From contig NZ_JAUUDS010000008.1 in assembly GCF_030678875.1 (NCBI RefSeq), positions 81,537-145,536 of the forward strand: a DNA stretch of 64,000 nt, read 5' to 3'. The notes beneath the pieces are model-generated. The model ran no database searches. It was not told the origin of the DNA and saw only the letters and a list, made by a program, of their open reading frames with translations. The DNA comes from Sphingomonas aurea (GTDB lineage: Bacteria > Pseudomonadota > Alphaproteobacteria > Sphingomonadales > Sphingomonadaceae). The position numbers and the translations under genes are program-made. Positions 9,219 to 18,737 of the stretch are shown here, piece by piece (the stretch's first letter is position 1; each line of letters starts with the position of its first letter).

Positions 9219-10141
9219 CAGCGTGTTCCTGTCTGCGTCTCGGCGGCATCGCGGGCGTGGTTGTCGGCAGAGCCGCCCTGCGACGGCGCGTCGGCCGCGT
9301 TGGTTCGAACCTCGGTGGGATGACGATCGGCCTGCGCGTCGGCAGAGGCGGGATCGCCGAACTCCCTGGTAGAGGCGGCGGCGCGTCCACGCGGCCCCTC
9401 GAAATATTCCTGGATCCAGGGATGGTCGGTGGCGATCAGCTCGTCGATCGTGCCGACCGCGATCACCTTCTTCTCGGCCAGCACCGCCACCCGGTCGCAG
9501 ATCGCGTACAGCGTATCCAGATCGTGGGTGATGAGGAACACGGTCAGCCCCAGCGTGCGGCTCAGCTGGCGGATCAGCTCGTCGAACGCGGCGGCGCCGA
9601 TCGGGTCCAGCCCCGCGGTCGGCTCGTCCAGGAACAGCAGTTCGGGGTCGAGCGCCAGCGCCCGCGCCAGCCCGGCCCGCTTCTTCATGCCGCCCGACAG
9701 CTCGGCCGGGTATTTCGGCCCGGCATCGGCGGGCAGGCCGGTCATCACCACCTTGTACGCCGCGATCTCGTCGATCAGCGCGGCCGGCAGGTGGCGGTAG
9801 AATTCCTTGATCGGCACCTGCACGTTCTCGGCCACCGTCAGGGTCGAGAACAGCGCCCCGCCCTGGAACAGCACGCCCCAGCGCTTGCGGATATCGGTCG
9901 CCTCGGTCTCGTCACGGCCGATGGTCGGCTGGCCGAACACGGTGATCTCGCCGGCATCGGGCGTCTGGAGCCCGATGATCGAGCGCATCAGCACCGACTT
10001 GCCGGTGCCCGAGCCGCCGACCACGCCCAGGATCTCACCGCGGCGAACCTGCAGGTCCAGCCCGTCATGGATCACCTGCTCGCCGAAGCTGTTGCGCAGC
10101 CCCTTGACCTCGACGACGACCTCGTTGCGATCGCGCGCCAT
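9218..10141 (-). CDS. mlaF: MlaF-type ABC transporter ATPase
   Basis: 307-residue ATPase of the MCE/Mla lipid transporter. Walker A GGSGTGKS (42-49), signature LSGGMKKRAGLARA, Walker B LLFLDEPTAGLDP and the H-loop LITHDL are all intact. After the ABC domain there is a low-complexity, Ala/Asp/Thr-rich tail of about 55 residues that ordinary MlaF (about 270 aa) lacks. I chose the ATG at 10141 because it overlaps the mlaE stop as TGATG; an in-frame ATG at 10150 would add three residues. Second gene of mlaE-mlaF-mlaD-lipoprotein. Confidence 0.92.
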   Translation of the reverse strand: MARDRNEVVVEVKGLRNSFGEQVIHDGLDLQVRRGEILGVVGGSGTGKSVLMRSIIGLQTPDAGEITVFGQPTIGRDETEATDIRKRWGVLFQGGALFSTLTVAENVQVPIKEFYRHLPAALIDEIAAYKVVMTGLPADAGPKYPAELSGGMKKRAGLARALALDPELLFLDEPTAGLDPIGAAAFDELIRQLSRTLGLTVFLITHDLDTLYAICDRVAVLAEKKVIAVGTIDELIATDHPWIQEYFEGPRGRAAASTREFGDPASADAQADRHPTEVRTNAADAPSQGGSADNHARDAAETQTGTR

Positions 10142-11238
10142 CAGTTCCACCCCACCCAGGTGAAGAACACCGCGAAGAACGCATCGAGCACGATGACCAG
10201 GAAGATGCCCTGCACCACGGCCGATGTGGTGCGCAGGCCGACCTGCTCGGCATCCGCCTCGACCTGCATGCCCTGGAAACAGCCGGCGATGGCGATGATC
10301 GCCCCGAACACCGGCGCCTTGATGAGGCCGACATACAGGTCGGTGATCGGCACCACCTCGCGAATGCGGGCGATGAACGTCACCGGCGGGATCTCCAGCG
10401 ACGCCCAGGCGAGCAGGCAGCCGCCGATCATCGCGATCAGACTAGCGTAGAAGCCCAGCAGCGGCATCAGGATCACCGCCGCCAGCGTGCGCGGCAGCAC
10501 CAGCGCCTCCATCGGCGACACGCCGATGGTCCGCATCGCGTCGATCTCCTCGGTCAGCTTCATCGTGCCGAGCTGCGCGGCGAAGGCCGAGCCCGAGCGG
10601 CCCGCGACCATGATCGCGGTCATCAGCACGCCCAGCTCGCGCAGGGTCAGCCGTCCGACCAGGTTGATCGTGAACACCTCGGCGCCGAACTGGCGCAGCT
10701 GCACCGCGCCCTGTTGCGCGATCACGATCCCGATCAGGAAGCTCATCAGCCCGACGATCGCCAGCGCCGACACGCCGACCGTCTCGAACTCATGCACCAC
10801 CGCGTTGAAGCGGAAGCGGCGGGGGTGGCGGATGACGTGGAGGAACGCCAGGGTCGTCGCGCCCAGGAAACCGAGCAGTCCCAGCAGGGTCCGCCCGGTC
10901 AGCACGACGGCATCGCCGATCTCGCCCAGCACCCGCATCAACGGGCTGGTCGAGCGGTCGCGCGCGACGACGGGCTCGTCGGCCTTCACGACCTGCTCGA
11001 ACAGCTGGCGGCTATCGTCGTCCAGCCCCTCGACCGCGGCGTCGTGACGTGCGGCGAAGCGGTGGACGACCCAGGCGCCGACCGTGTCGATCCGGTCGAC
11101 CCCGCTCAGGTCGACTCGCGACACCTGCCCGTCGACCCGGTCGAGGCGATCGGGCAGGGTGCCGAGCCGCGCCAGCGACAGGTCGCCGGTGAAGCGGACG
11201 GTGCCCTGTTCCTCCTGGAAGTCGGCGGTAGCGCTCAT
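10141..11238 (-). CDS. mlaE: MlaE-type ABC transporter permease with N-terminal STAS-like domain
   Basis: 365-residue inner-membrane permease of the lipid transporter. Residues 1 to about 95 form a STAS-like domain (GDLSLARLGTLPDRLDRVDG, VDLSGVDRIDTVGAWVVHR). The remainder is the MlaE permease with about five to six hydrophobic helices and the family segments GVSPMEALVLPRTLAAVIL and ELGVLMTAIMVAGRSGSAFA. In gammaproteobacteria the STAS protein (MlaB) is separate, so here it is fused. First gene of the operon. Confidence 0.92.
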   Translation of the reverse strand: MSATADFQEEQGTVRFTGDLSLARLGTLPDRLDRVDGQVSRVDLSGVDRIDTVGAWVVHRFAARHDAAVEGLDDDSRQLFEQVVKADEPVVARDRSTSPLMRVLGEIGDAVVLTGRTLLGLLGFLGATTLAFLHVIRHPRRFRFNAVVHEFETVGVSALAIVGLMSFLIGIVIAQQGAVQLRQFGAEVFTINLVGRLTLRELGVLMTAIMVAGRSGSAFAAQLGTMKLTEEIDAMRTIGVSPMEALVLPRTLAAVILMPLLGFYASLIAMIGGCLLAWASLEIPPVTFIARIREVVPITDLYVGLIKAPVFGAIIAIAGCFQGMQVEADAEQVGLRTTSAVVQGIFLVIVLDAFFAVFFTWVGWN

Positions 11239-11331
11239 CGGCCTCTTCCTTGGGCGAAACCGGCGACCACGGCAAGCCGATACGCGCGCGCGGCGAAATG
11301 CAGTGATGACGCGGATGTGCTCATGACCCGT

Positions 11332-12591
11332 TCACAGCAGCACGTCGACCGCGTGGATCGCCAGCCCGACGAGCCCGCCGACCAGCGTGCCGTTGATGCG
11401 GATATATTGCAGGTCGCGTCCCACCGCATTCTCCAGCCGCGCGGTGATCGTGCCGCTGTCCCAGCTGCGCACCGTTTCCGACACCAGCCGGACGATGCCG
11501 TCGCCATAATCCGCCGCGATCGCCACCGCCGTCCGCCGCACGAAGCGGTTGACGGTCCGCGCCAACCGCGGATCGTCGCGCAGCGTGCCGCCCAGCTGGC
11601 GCAGCACGTCGCCCAACTGCCCCTGCATCGCCGCCTCCGGATCATTGGCGATCCGCAGCAGCGCGGCGCGCGCCTGCTCCCACAGCCCGTCCATCCAGCG
11701 CGCCATCGCCGGGTTGGCGATCAGCTCGTCCTTGGCCGACTCGACGCGGTCACGGGTGGCAGGATCGAACTGCAGATCCCAGGCGAGCCGGTCGAGCCCC
11801 TCCTCCGCCTTCAGCCGCAGCGGATGCTCGGGATCGTCGGCCATGTCGGCGAGCAGCTTGTCGAGGCCGCCGATCAGCTTGTCGGCGAGCGTCTCGTCCA
11901 GTCCGGTCCAGCGCAGGATCGCGCCGGCACGCTGCTGCACCATCTGGCGGACCAGCGCGTCGTTGGAGGCGAGCGCGTCGGCGGCCCAGCGGATCGCCGC
12001 ATCGAGCAGCGGCTTGTGCCGCCCCTCGGCCATCGTCGCCTTCAGCAGCTGTCCGGCGATCGGCGCGACCTGAGTCTCGCGCAGCCGGCCGGCGACCGCG
12101 GCCTTCACCATGCCGCCGAGTCGCGCAGGGTCGAGCCCCTCCAGCACCTGCGCCACCAGCTTCGATGCGCCCTGGCGGAACTGCCCCCCCGCCCCTTCCG
12201 GCGGATCGGTCAGCCAGCGCGCGACCGCACTCGCGACGTCGACACGCCGCATCCGGCGCGCGACCACGCGCGGGATCAGGAAATTGGCGCGCAGGAACAG
12301 GGCAAGCTGGTCGCCGATCCGGTCCTTGTTGCGCGGCACGATCGCGGTGTGCGGGATCGGCAGGCCGAGCGGGTGGCGGAACAGCGCGGTCACCGCGAAC
12401 CAGTCGGCCAGCCCGCCGATCATCGCCGCCTCGGCGAAGCTGCGCACGAAGCCCCATGCCGGATGCCGCTCGGCCAGCGCGCGGCTGACGAGAAACAGCG
12501 CCGCCATCATTACCAGCAGCGCGAACGCGACCTGCCGCATGCGCACCAGCCCGGGCGGAGCAGTCTCGGGGCGCGCGGTGAAGCCGGTCAT
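11332..12591 (-). CDS. DUF445 family membrane protein
   Basis: 419-residue protein of the DUF445 (YjiN-like) family. It has an N-terminal TM helix (VAFALLVMMAALFLVSRALA), the conserved stretch GGLADWFAVTALFRHPLGLP and IPHTAIVPRNKDRIGDQL, a long helical cytoplasmic or periplasmic body, and a C-terminal hydrophobic segment (GTLVGGLVGLAIHAVDVLL). The function of the family is unknown. It follows the RND permease by 51 bp on the same strand and precedes mlaE by 93 bp, so it may share a transcript with either. Confidence 0.88.
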   Translation of the reverse strand: MTGFTARPETAPPGLVRMRQVAFALLVMMAALFLVSRALAERHPAWGFVRSFAEAAMIGGLADWFAVTALFRHPLGLPIPHTAIVPRNKDRIGDQLALFLRANFLIPRVVARRMRRVDVASAVARWLTDPPEGAGGQFRQGASKLVAQVLEGLDPARLGGMVKAAVAGRLRETQVAPIAGQLLKATMAEGRHKPLLDAAIRWAADALASNDALVRQMVQQRAGAILRWTGLDETLADKLIGGLDKLLADMADDPEHPLRLKAEEGLDRLAWDLQFDPATRDRVESAKDELIANPAMARWMDGLWEQARAALLRIANDPEAAMQGQLGDVLRQLGGTLRDDPRLARTVNRFVRRTAVAIAADYGDGIVRLVSETVRSWDSGTITARLENAVGRDLQYIRINGTLVGGLVGLAIHAVDVLL

Positions 12592-12642
12592 CGCACGATC
12601 AATGACCGACGGCCCGCTTTGTTCAAGAGCGCGTGGAGATCG

Positions 12643-15600
12643 TCACTCCGCCGGACCCAGCCGCGGCGGTGCACCCTGCTCGATCAGCGGCCCGCCCTCG
12701 TCGCCGGGGCGATAGGTCAGCAGCCGCTTGCCGAGACGCGGCCCGACCCATTCCTCGATCCCGATCGACAGGCTGAAGGTCGCGGGCACGATCACCAGCG
12801 TCAGCATCGTCGACAGGATCAGGCCGCCGATCACGGTCACTGCCATCGGCTGGTTGAACGAGCCGTCGCCGCCCAGCGACAGCGCGGTCGGGATCATGCC
12901 CGCGACCATCGCCACCGTGGTCATCACGATCGGCTGCGCGCGCTTGTGCCCCGCATCCAGGATCGCCGCCATCGCCGGCACGCCGACGCGCATCTCCTCC
13001 AGCGCGAAGTCGATCAGCAGGATCGAGTTCTTGGCAACGATGCCCAGCAGCATCAGCAGCCCGATCAGCACCGGCAGCGACACCGGCATCCCGCAGATGT
13101 GGAGCGCCAGCGCCCCGCCCAGCGGCGCCAGCAGCAGCGAGCCGAGATTGACGAACGGCGGCATCGCGCGGCGGTACAGCAGGATCAGCACCGCCAGCAC
13201 CAGCATGACGCCGGCCATCACCGCGATGACGAAGTTCTGGATCATCTCCGCCTGCCACTTGGCCGATCCGGAAGCCGCATAGTGAACGCCCTGCGGCAGG
13301 TCGTTCATCACCGGCAGCTTCATCACCTTGGCCCGCTCCTCGCCGCTGACCGCGCCGGGGGCGAGGTCGGCGTCGACGATGATGCGGCGCTCCTGGTTGA
13401 AGCGGCGGATCTCGGACGGCCCGGCACCATAGCTGATGTTCGCGACGACGCGCAGCGGCACGGTGCCGCCGCGCTGCAGCTGGACCGGCAGGTTCTGGAT
13501 CGTCGACAGGTTGCGCCGGCTGTACGGGTCGAGCGCGACGCCGATCGGGATCTGCCGGTCGGGCAGTGAGAATTTCGCCGCGTTCTGGTCGATCTCGCCC
13601 TGGGTGGCGATGCGGATCGTCTGGCTGAGCGCCGCGGTGCTGATCCCCATGTCGGCGGCCAGGTCGAGCCGCGGCGTGATGATGAGCTCGGGCCGCGGCA
13701 GGTCACCCTCGACCCGCGGGCTGCGCAGGTTGGGCAGCGTCTTCATCTCCTCGGCGACGCGGTTGGCCGCGGTCAGCAGCGCCTGCGGATCGTCGCCCGC
13801 CAGCATCACCGACACCGGCCGGCTGCTGCCACCACCGCCGTCGTTGGACGCGAAGCTGATCCGCGCATCGGGGATCGCGTTCAGCAGGACCGATGTCTGC
13901 CGCTCGAAATCGATCGAGGAACGGGCGCGGTCCTTGCGCAGGGTGATGTCGATCGTCGCGCTGCCGACCTTCACCTTCTCGACCGCGGCCTTCACCTCGG
14001 GCTGGGCACGCAGGATCGCGTTGGCGCGGTCGGCGACCGCCTCGGTCTGCTCCAGCGTGGTACCCGGCGTCATCGCGATCGACAGGGTGCTGAAGTCGAC
14101 GTCCTGCGGCGGCTGGAAGGTGAAGGGCAGCGTGGCGAAGGCGGCGATCGTCGCCAGGAACGATATCGCCCCCAGCCCGACCGTCTTCCACCGGTTCCGC
14201 AGCGTCCAGCCGAGCACGTCCATGTAGCGGTCCATCGCCCAGCCGCCGCCATGCTCCTGATGCCCCTGCGCCTTCAGAAAATAGGCGGCGACCATCGGCG
14301 TGATGAGCCGCGCGACCAGCAGCGACATCAGCACCGCGACGACCACAGTGATGCCGAAATTCTTGAAGAATTGGCCGGCGATGCCCGGCATCAGCCCGAC
14401 CGGCAGGAACACCGCGACGATCGAGAAGGTGGTGGCGACCACCGCCAGCCCGATCTCGTCGGCGGCGTCGATCGACGCCTGGTACGCGGATTTGCCCATC
14501 CGCATGTGGCGCACGATATTCTCGATCTCGACGATCGCATCGTCGACCAGCACGCCCGCCACCAGGCTGAGGCCCAGCAGCGTCATGAAGTTCAGGCTGA
14601 ACCCCATCAGCGACATGATCCAGAAGGTCGGGATCGCCGACAACGGGATGGCGAGCGCGGAGATGATCGTCGCCCGCTTGTCGCGCAGGAACAGATAGAC
14701 GACGATGACCGCCAGCACCGCGCCCTCGATCAGGGCATGGATCGCGGACTTGTACTGGTTCTTGGTATAGCCGACGCTCGAGAACTGCTCGACGAAGCGG
14801 ATGTTCGGATTGTCCTTCTGGAGCGCCGCCAGCTCCTTCACCGTCGCGTCGTAGAGGCTGACCTCGGATGCGCCGCGCGCGCGCTGGATGCCGAAGCCAA
14901 CGACCTGGCGGCCGTTCACCTTGGCAAAGGCGCGCTGCTCCAGCGATCCGTCGCGCACCTCGGCGATGTCGGACAGGCGCACGGTGCGGCTGGTCGTCAT
15001 GCCGATGCCGCCGGCCGCCGCGATGTTGCCGGAAATGGGTATCTGGGTCTGGCCCAGCGTATAGGCGTCCTGCGCGTTGCCGACGATGCGCAGCGACTGC
15101 TCGCCCCCGCCCACCTCGGCCCGGCCACCCGCGGCATTGATGTTGGCGGCGCGCAGCGACTGGTTCACCTGGCTGGCGGTGATCCCCAGCGACTGCATCT
15201 TGGCGGGGTCGAGGATTACGCGGATCGCGCGGTCGACGCCGCCGGTCAGCTCGATATTCTGCATCCCCGGAATGGCGAGCAGCCGCTTGCGCACGACCCG
15301 GTCGACATATTGCGACAGCTGTTCCAGCGTCATGTCGTCGCCCTCGACCGACCAGGTCGCGACGGAGCCGTTGTTGATGATGACGCGCTCGACCACCGGC
15401 TCGATCACGCCGTCGGGCAGTTCGCCGCGAATCGTGCTGATCGCGTCGCGGACGTCGGTGACGGCGCGGTCGACAGGGGTGTTGAAATCGAACTGGACGA
15501 AGGTGCCGCTCGACCCCTCGCTGATCGTCGAGTTGATCTCGTCGACGCCCTCCAGCGACCGGATCGCCGCCTCGACCCGCTGGGTGATCTGCGTCTCGAT

Positions 15601-15783
15601 CTCCGTCGGTGCCGCGCCCGGCTGGGCGATGCGGACATAGACCGCCGGGAAGGTGATCTCCGGGCTGTCGTTCACCGACATGCGGTTGAACGAGATGATG
15701 CCGGCGATCGTCAGCGCGATGAACAGGACGATGGGCGGTACCGGGTTCCGGATCGCCCAGGCCGACATGTTGCGGAAACCCAT
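12643..15783 (-). CDS. RND efflux transporter permease (HAE-1 family)
   Basis: 1046-residue inner-membrane pump of a tripartite efflux system, driven by the proton gradient. It has twelve predicted TM helices in two repeats with two large periplasmic loops. The TM4 proton-relay acids appear in LVAGVLVDDAIVEIENIV, and HAE-1 features include PVPPIVLFIALTIAG and NDSPEITFPAVYVRIAQPGA at the N-terminus. It follows its adaptor by 5 bp. No TolC-like outer-membrane factor is in the operon, so an unlinked one is probably shared. Substrate cannot be assigned. Confidence 0.93.
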   Translation of the reverse strand: MGFRNMSAWAIRNPVPPIVLFIALTIAGIISFNRMSVNDSPEITFPAVYVRIAQPGAAPTEIETQITQRVEAAIRSLEGVDEINSTISEGSSGTFVQFDFNTPVDRAVTDVRDAISTIRGELPDGVIEPVVERVIINNGSVATWSVEGDDMTLEQLSQYVDRVVRKRLLAIPGMQNIELTGGVDRAIRVILDPAKMQSLGITASQVNQSLRAANINAAGGRAEVGGGEQSLRIVGNAQDAYTLGQTQIPISGNIAAAGGIGMTTSRTVRLSDIAEVRDGSLEQRAFAKVNGRQVVGFGIQRARGASEVSLYDATVKELAALQKDNPNIRFVEQFSSVGYTKNQYKSAIHALIEGAVLAVIVVYLFLRDKRATIISALAIPLSAIPTFWIMSLMGFSLNFMTLLGLSLVAGVLVDDAIVEIENIVRHMRMGKSAYQASIDAADEIGLAVVATTFSIVAVFLPVGLMPGIAGQFFKNFGITVVVAVLMSLLVARLITPMVAAYFLKAQGHQEHGGGWAMDRYMDVLGWTLRNRWKTVGLGAISFLATIAAFATLPFTFQPPQDVDFSTLSIAMTPGTTLEQTEAVADRANAILRAQPEVKAAVEKVKVGSATIDITLRKDRARSSIDFERQTSVLLNAIPDARISFASNDGGGGSSRPVSVMLAGDDPQALLTAANRVAEEMKTLPNLRSPRVEGDLPRPELIITPRLDLAADMGISTAALSQTIRIATQGEIDQNAAKFSLPDRQIPIGVALDPYSRRNLSTIQNLPVQLQRGGTVPLRVVANISYGAGPSEIRRFNQERRIIVDADLAPGAVSGEERAKVMKLPVMNDLPQGVHYAASGSAKWQAEMIQNFVIAVMAGVMLVLAVLILLYRRAMPPFVNLGSLLLAPLGGALALHICGMPVSLPVLIGLLMLLGIVAKNSILLIDFALEEMRVGVPAMAAILDAGHKRAQPIVMTTVAMVAGMIPTALSLGGDGSFNQPMAVTVIGGLILSTMLTLVIVPATFSLSIGIEEWVGPRLGKRLLTYRPGDEGGPLIEQGAPPRLGPAE

Positions 15784-15788
15784 GGTCG

Positions 15789-16958
15789 TCAGCCCTTCTG
15801 CGCCTGGCGGATCGGCTTCACCTTCTGCCCCGGATTCAGGAAGGCGCCGGCCGACAGCACGACCCGCTCCGTCCCGTTCAGCCCTTCGGCGACGGCGATG
15901 CCCGAATCGGACACCTCGCCGATCTTGATCGCCCGGCGCTCCACCTTGTCGTCCTTGCCGACGACGTAGACGAAGCTGCCCTTGCCGTCGGTCATCACCG
16001 CCGATTCGGGCAGCAGCGGCAGCGCGCTCGATCCCGAGACGATCGCCGCCGTGCCGAAGCCGCCCGGCCGTAGCGCCGGATCATAGCGCAGCGCGATGCG
16101 CGCGATGCCCTGGCGCGTCGAGGGATCGACGACCGGCGAGATCTGCCAGACCTCTCCCGAATAGCTGCGGTCGGCACCGATCGGCGTCACCTTGGCCGGA
16201 GCGCCAACATGCAACCCGGCAAGATCACCCTCGCTCAGCTGCGCCCTCAGCTCCATCTGCCCGCCCTGCGCGATGCGGAACAGCATGCCGCTGCCCGAGC
16301 TGACGATCTGCCCCGCCTCGACCCCGCGGGTCAGCACCAGCCCCTCGGCCGGCGCACGAATGTCCAGCCGGCCGTTGCGCGCCTGCGCTTCCTTGAAGCT
16401 GGCACCGGCGACCTTGACCCGCGCCGCCGCGGCATCGCGCGTGGCGGTGCGGCGCTGCAGGTCCGCCTTGGAGATGAAGCCGCGATCGACCAGCGCGTTC
16501 GCCCGGTCGAGTTCCGCCTGCGCCAAGGTCAGGTCCGCACGTGCGACATTGACCTGCGCGCCCAGCGAGGCGGCGGTCTGTGTCTGGACGGAGCGGTCGA
16601 CGGTCGCGAGCACCTGACCCGCCTTCACCCACTGGCCCGGCTCGACCAGCACGCGCGTGACGATCCCGCCCTCGCCCGCGACGCCGACCGGCATCTCGCG
16701 GCGTGCGGCGATCGATCCGGTCGCCGACAGCGTGCGCTCCGCCGCCTTGCGGCCGGGCACGACGACAGTCACAGGAGACAATTGCTCGCCGCCGCCCGCA
16801 GCGGGTGCGTCCGGCTTCTTGCCGGCAAAGGCCCACAGCGCGATCGCGACCGCCAGCACGGCGACGACCGCCGCCGCGACGATCCAGCGTCGGCGCGAAC
16901 CCGGTGCCTCTGGACCCGTCAGCCGCTCTGGCGCCATCACTCCCGGTTCGTAGTTCAT
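15789..16958 (-). CDS. RND efflux periplasmic adaptor (membrane fusion protein)
   Basis: 389-residue HlyD/AcrA-type adaptor linking the RND pump to an outer-membrane channel. It has one N-terminal TM helix (RRWIVAAAVVAVLAVAIALW), a biotinyl-lipoyl half (TRVLVEPGQWVKAGQVLATV), a helical hairpin (QVNVARADLTLAQAELDRAN) and beta-barrel/MP domains. I chose ATG 16958 (MNYEPGVM). An in-frame GTG at 17003 would add a polar stretch and lies only about 15 nt from a TATAAC-like -10 on the same strand. No dedicated repressor gene is adjacent. Confidence 0.9.
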   Translation of the reverse strand: MNYEPGVMAPERLTGPEAPGSRRRWIVAAAVVAVLAVAIALWAFAGKKPDAPAAGGGEQLSPVTVVVPGRKAAERTLSATGSIAARREMPVGVAGEGGIVTRVLVEPGQWVKAGQVLATVDRSVQTQTAASLGAQVNVARADLTLAQAELDRANALVDRGFISKADLQRRTATRDAAAARVKVAGASFKEAQARNGRLDIRAPAEGLVLTRGVEAGQIVSSGSGMLFRIAQGGQMELRAQLSEGDLAGLHVGAPAKVTPIGADRSYSGEVWQISPVVDPSTRQGIARIALRYDPALRPGGFGTAAIVSGSSALPLLPESAVMTDGKGSFVYVVGKDDKVERRAIKIGEVSDSGIAVAEGLNGTERVVLSAGAFLNPGQKVKPIRQAQKG

Positions 16959-17177
16959 GCCGTGCCCGATCCCGTCCCACTCGCGCAACCCTTCGGCGCG
17001 CACCCCATTCTTGCTGTGTTATACAAATAGGTCACCAGGCTCAAGACCCGCAGACCGATTCATCACAGGCCGTGCGTATCGCGCTATTGCGGCGACGGTA
17101 AGTCCTGATCGGGACCGTTCAGGCGGCGTTGATCCGTCGGCCGGCAAAGGCACAGGCGACGATAACAGGAGACTATC

Positions 17178-17912
17178 ATGCGTCATGCCGTTCTTGCCAT
17201 CCTGACCGCCACCGCCGTGCTGCCCGCAGTCGCCGCCGCCCAGACCGGCCCCGCCTCGGTCGTGCCGATGGTGGCGGCGGCCGGAACCGTGCTCGATGTC
17301 GTGGCAGAGGGAAAGACGACGCGCGTGCCCGATCTGGCGACGATCCGCGCCGGTGTCGTCTCGACGGCGCCGACCGCCGCGCAGGCACTGGGCGACAATG
17401 CCGCATCGATGACGAAGGTGATGGCCGCGCTGCGCCGTGCCGGGGTCGCGGCGCGCGATCTGACGACCGCCACGGTGCAGCTGTCGCCGCAGTATCGCTA
17501 TGCCGATAACCAGCCGCCGGTCGTCACCGGTTATCAGGCAACCAACACCGTCTCGATCCGCTTCCGCGACGTTGCGACCTCTGGCGCGATCCTGGACGCG
17601 CTGGTCGCGCAGGGGGCGAACCAGATCGATGGTCCCAACCTGTCGGTCGCCGAACCAGAGGCGGCGCTGGACGAGGCACGCACCGATGCCCTGCGCCGCG
17701 CCCGCGCGCGTGCCGATCTCTATGCGAAGGCGGCGGGACTGCGGGTGGTGCGAATCGTCTCGATCGGAGAGGCGGGGCAGGACGCCGGCGGCCCGGATCG
17801 CCCGCCCGTGTTCTACGCCCGCGCGATGGCGGCAGACGCCAAGACGGTCGTCGCGCCGGGCGAGAAGGACATCACCGCGACGCTGCAGGTTCGCTTCCTG
17901 CTGGACCAGTAA
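17178..17912 (+). CDS. SIMPL (DUF541) domain protein, exported
   Basis: 244-residue protein with a signal peptide cleaved after AVAAAQ and one SIMPL/DUF541 domain (VVAEGKTTRVPDLATIRAGV, VQLSPQYRYADNQPPVVTGY, DALRRARARADLYAKAAGL). Bacterial members (YggE, BP26) are periplasmic and linked to oxidative-stress tolerance, but the mechanism is unknown. The start ATG has a good AGGAG 9 nt upstream (tatc spacer). It is divergent from the RND operon and ends in a strong shared terminator. Confidence 0.88.
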   Translation: MRHAVLAILTATAVLPAVAAAQTGPASVVPMVAAAGTVLDVVAEGKTTRVPDLATIRAGVVSTAPTAAQALGDNAASMTKVMAALRRAGVAARDLTTATVQLSPQYRYADNQPPVVTGYQATNTVSIRFRDVATSGAILDALVAQGANQIDGPNLSVAEPEAALDEARTDALRRARARADLYAKAAGLRVVRIVSIGEAGQDAGGPDRPPVFYARAMAADAKTVVAPGEKDITATLQVRFLLDQ

Positions 17913-17917
17913 CGACG

Positions 17918-17950
17918 AAGGGGCCGCCCGGCATCGCCGGACGGCCCCTT
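17918..17950. terminator. Bidirectional rho-independent terminator
   Basis: A 14-bp stem (aaggggccgcccgg at 17918-17931 with ccggacggcccctt at 17937-17950, one mismatch) around a 5-nt loop lies between the convergent SIMPL gene and glsB-like gene. A-rich and T-rich ends fit use in both directions. A second hairpin (cccggtc-agac-gaccggg, 17957-17974) lies next to the glsB stop. Confidence 0.7.
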
Positions 17951-17981
17951 CCTCTACCCGGTCAGACGACCGGGTGTGCGA

Positions 17982-18239
17982 TCAGCGAACGCTGCCGCGA
18001 CGCACCAAGTTCACGATCGCCAGCAGGACGATCGCGCCGAGCAGCGACACCAGGAACGAGGTGACCGTCAGCGGCGCGTTGTTGATCGAGCCGCCCGAGA
18101 TGATGAGCCCGCCGATGAAGGCGCCCACGATGCCGACGACGATGTTCAGGAAGATGCCCTGCTGCGCGTCGGTGCGCATGATGATGCTCGCCAGCCAGCC
18201 GATAACGCCGCCGATGATAAGCCACAGAATGATGCCCAT
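17982..18239 (-). CDS. GlsB/YeaQ/YmgE family stress membrane protein
   Basis: 85-residue protein with three hydrophobic segments and the Gly-rich pattern of the transglycosylase-associated family: LWLIIGGVIGWLASIIM at the N-terminus and LNIVVGIVGAFIGG in the middle. Members are typically induced by general or osmotic stress, and their molecular role is unknown. A candidate EcfG-type promoter lies 50 nt upstream (18289-18313), which fits stress control. Monocistronic. Confidence 0.88.
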   Translation of the reverse strand: MGIILWLIIGGVIGWLASIIMRTDAQQGIFLNIVVGIVGAFIGGLIISGGSINNAPLTVTSFLVSLLGAIVLLAIVNLVRRGSVR

Positions 18240-18288
18240 TTCCGTTCCCTCCGTTGCAGCCCGCGAACGGCGCGGGCGTTGCCGGAAG

Positions 18289-18313
18289 AACCGAAATGCG
18301 GCCGACTTGTTCC
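18289..18313 (-). promoter_or_regulatory. Candidate EcfG (general stress sigma factor) promoter for glsB-like gene
   Basis: On the minus strand GGAAC (18313-18309), a 16-nt spacer and GGTT (18292-18289) match the alphaproteobacterial EcfG consensus GGAAC-N16/17-CGTT in eight of nine fixed positions. It ends 50 nt before the start of a stress-family gene. Confidence 0.5.
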
Positions 18314-18336
18314 GGGGCCGATCCTAATCCCTTCGA

Positions 18337-18636
18337 TCAGTATTTCTGCTGCCGCTCGTACAGCGAGCGATAGTGCTGGATACGGGTGACGCGCAGTCCC
18401 GGCATTCCTGACCGGTCGATCGCGCGCTGCCAGCCGGCGAACTCCTCCACCGTCAGGCTGTAGCGGTCGCACACTTCGTCGACCGACAGCAGCCCGCCAT
18501 TGACCGCGGCGACCACCTCTGCCTTGCGGCGTACGACCCAGCGCGTGGTCGAGGGCGGCGGCAGCGTGTCGATGGTCAGCGGCTCACCGAGCGGACCGAT
18601 GACCTTGGCGGGACGAATTTTTTCGTTCTGGATCAT
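18337..18636 (-). CDS. sciP: CtrA inhibitor SciP (DUF1153)
   Basis: 99-residue helix-turn-helix protein. RWVVRRKAEVVAAVNGGLLS, DEVCDRYSLTVEEFAGWQRA and RVTRIQHYRSLYERQ are the DUF1153 signature. In Caulobacter, SciP binds the master cell-cycle regulator CtrA and blocks activation of its target promoters in G1 cells, so the same role is expected here. Length fits the family (about 90-100 aa). No other cell-cycle gene is adjacent. Confidence 0.9.
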   Translation of the reverse strand: MIQNEKIRPAKVIGPLGEPLTIDTLPPPSTTRWVVRRKAEVVAAVNGGLLSVDEVCDRYSLTVEEFAGWQRAIDRSGMPGLRVTRIQHYRSLYERQQKY

Positions 18637-18737
18637 TCTTCAACCTCTGTCGGGACGCGAGGTCCCCTCGAAACGCGTACAAGCTGCGTACAGGCTGGGC
18701 TTGAAGATCGCCTGAAACGCCGCGGTAAACGGGGACT

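Noticed and set aside
10714..13569. Very long plus-strand open frame (951 codons) opposite mlaE, DUF445 and the RND permease
   Set aside because: It is rich in Arg, His and Gln, has no family motifs and lies fully antisense to three clear genes; a GC-rich shadow frame.
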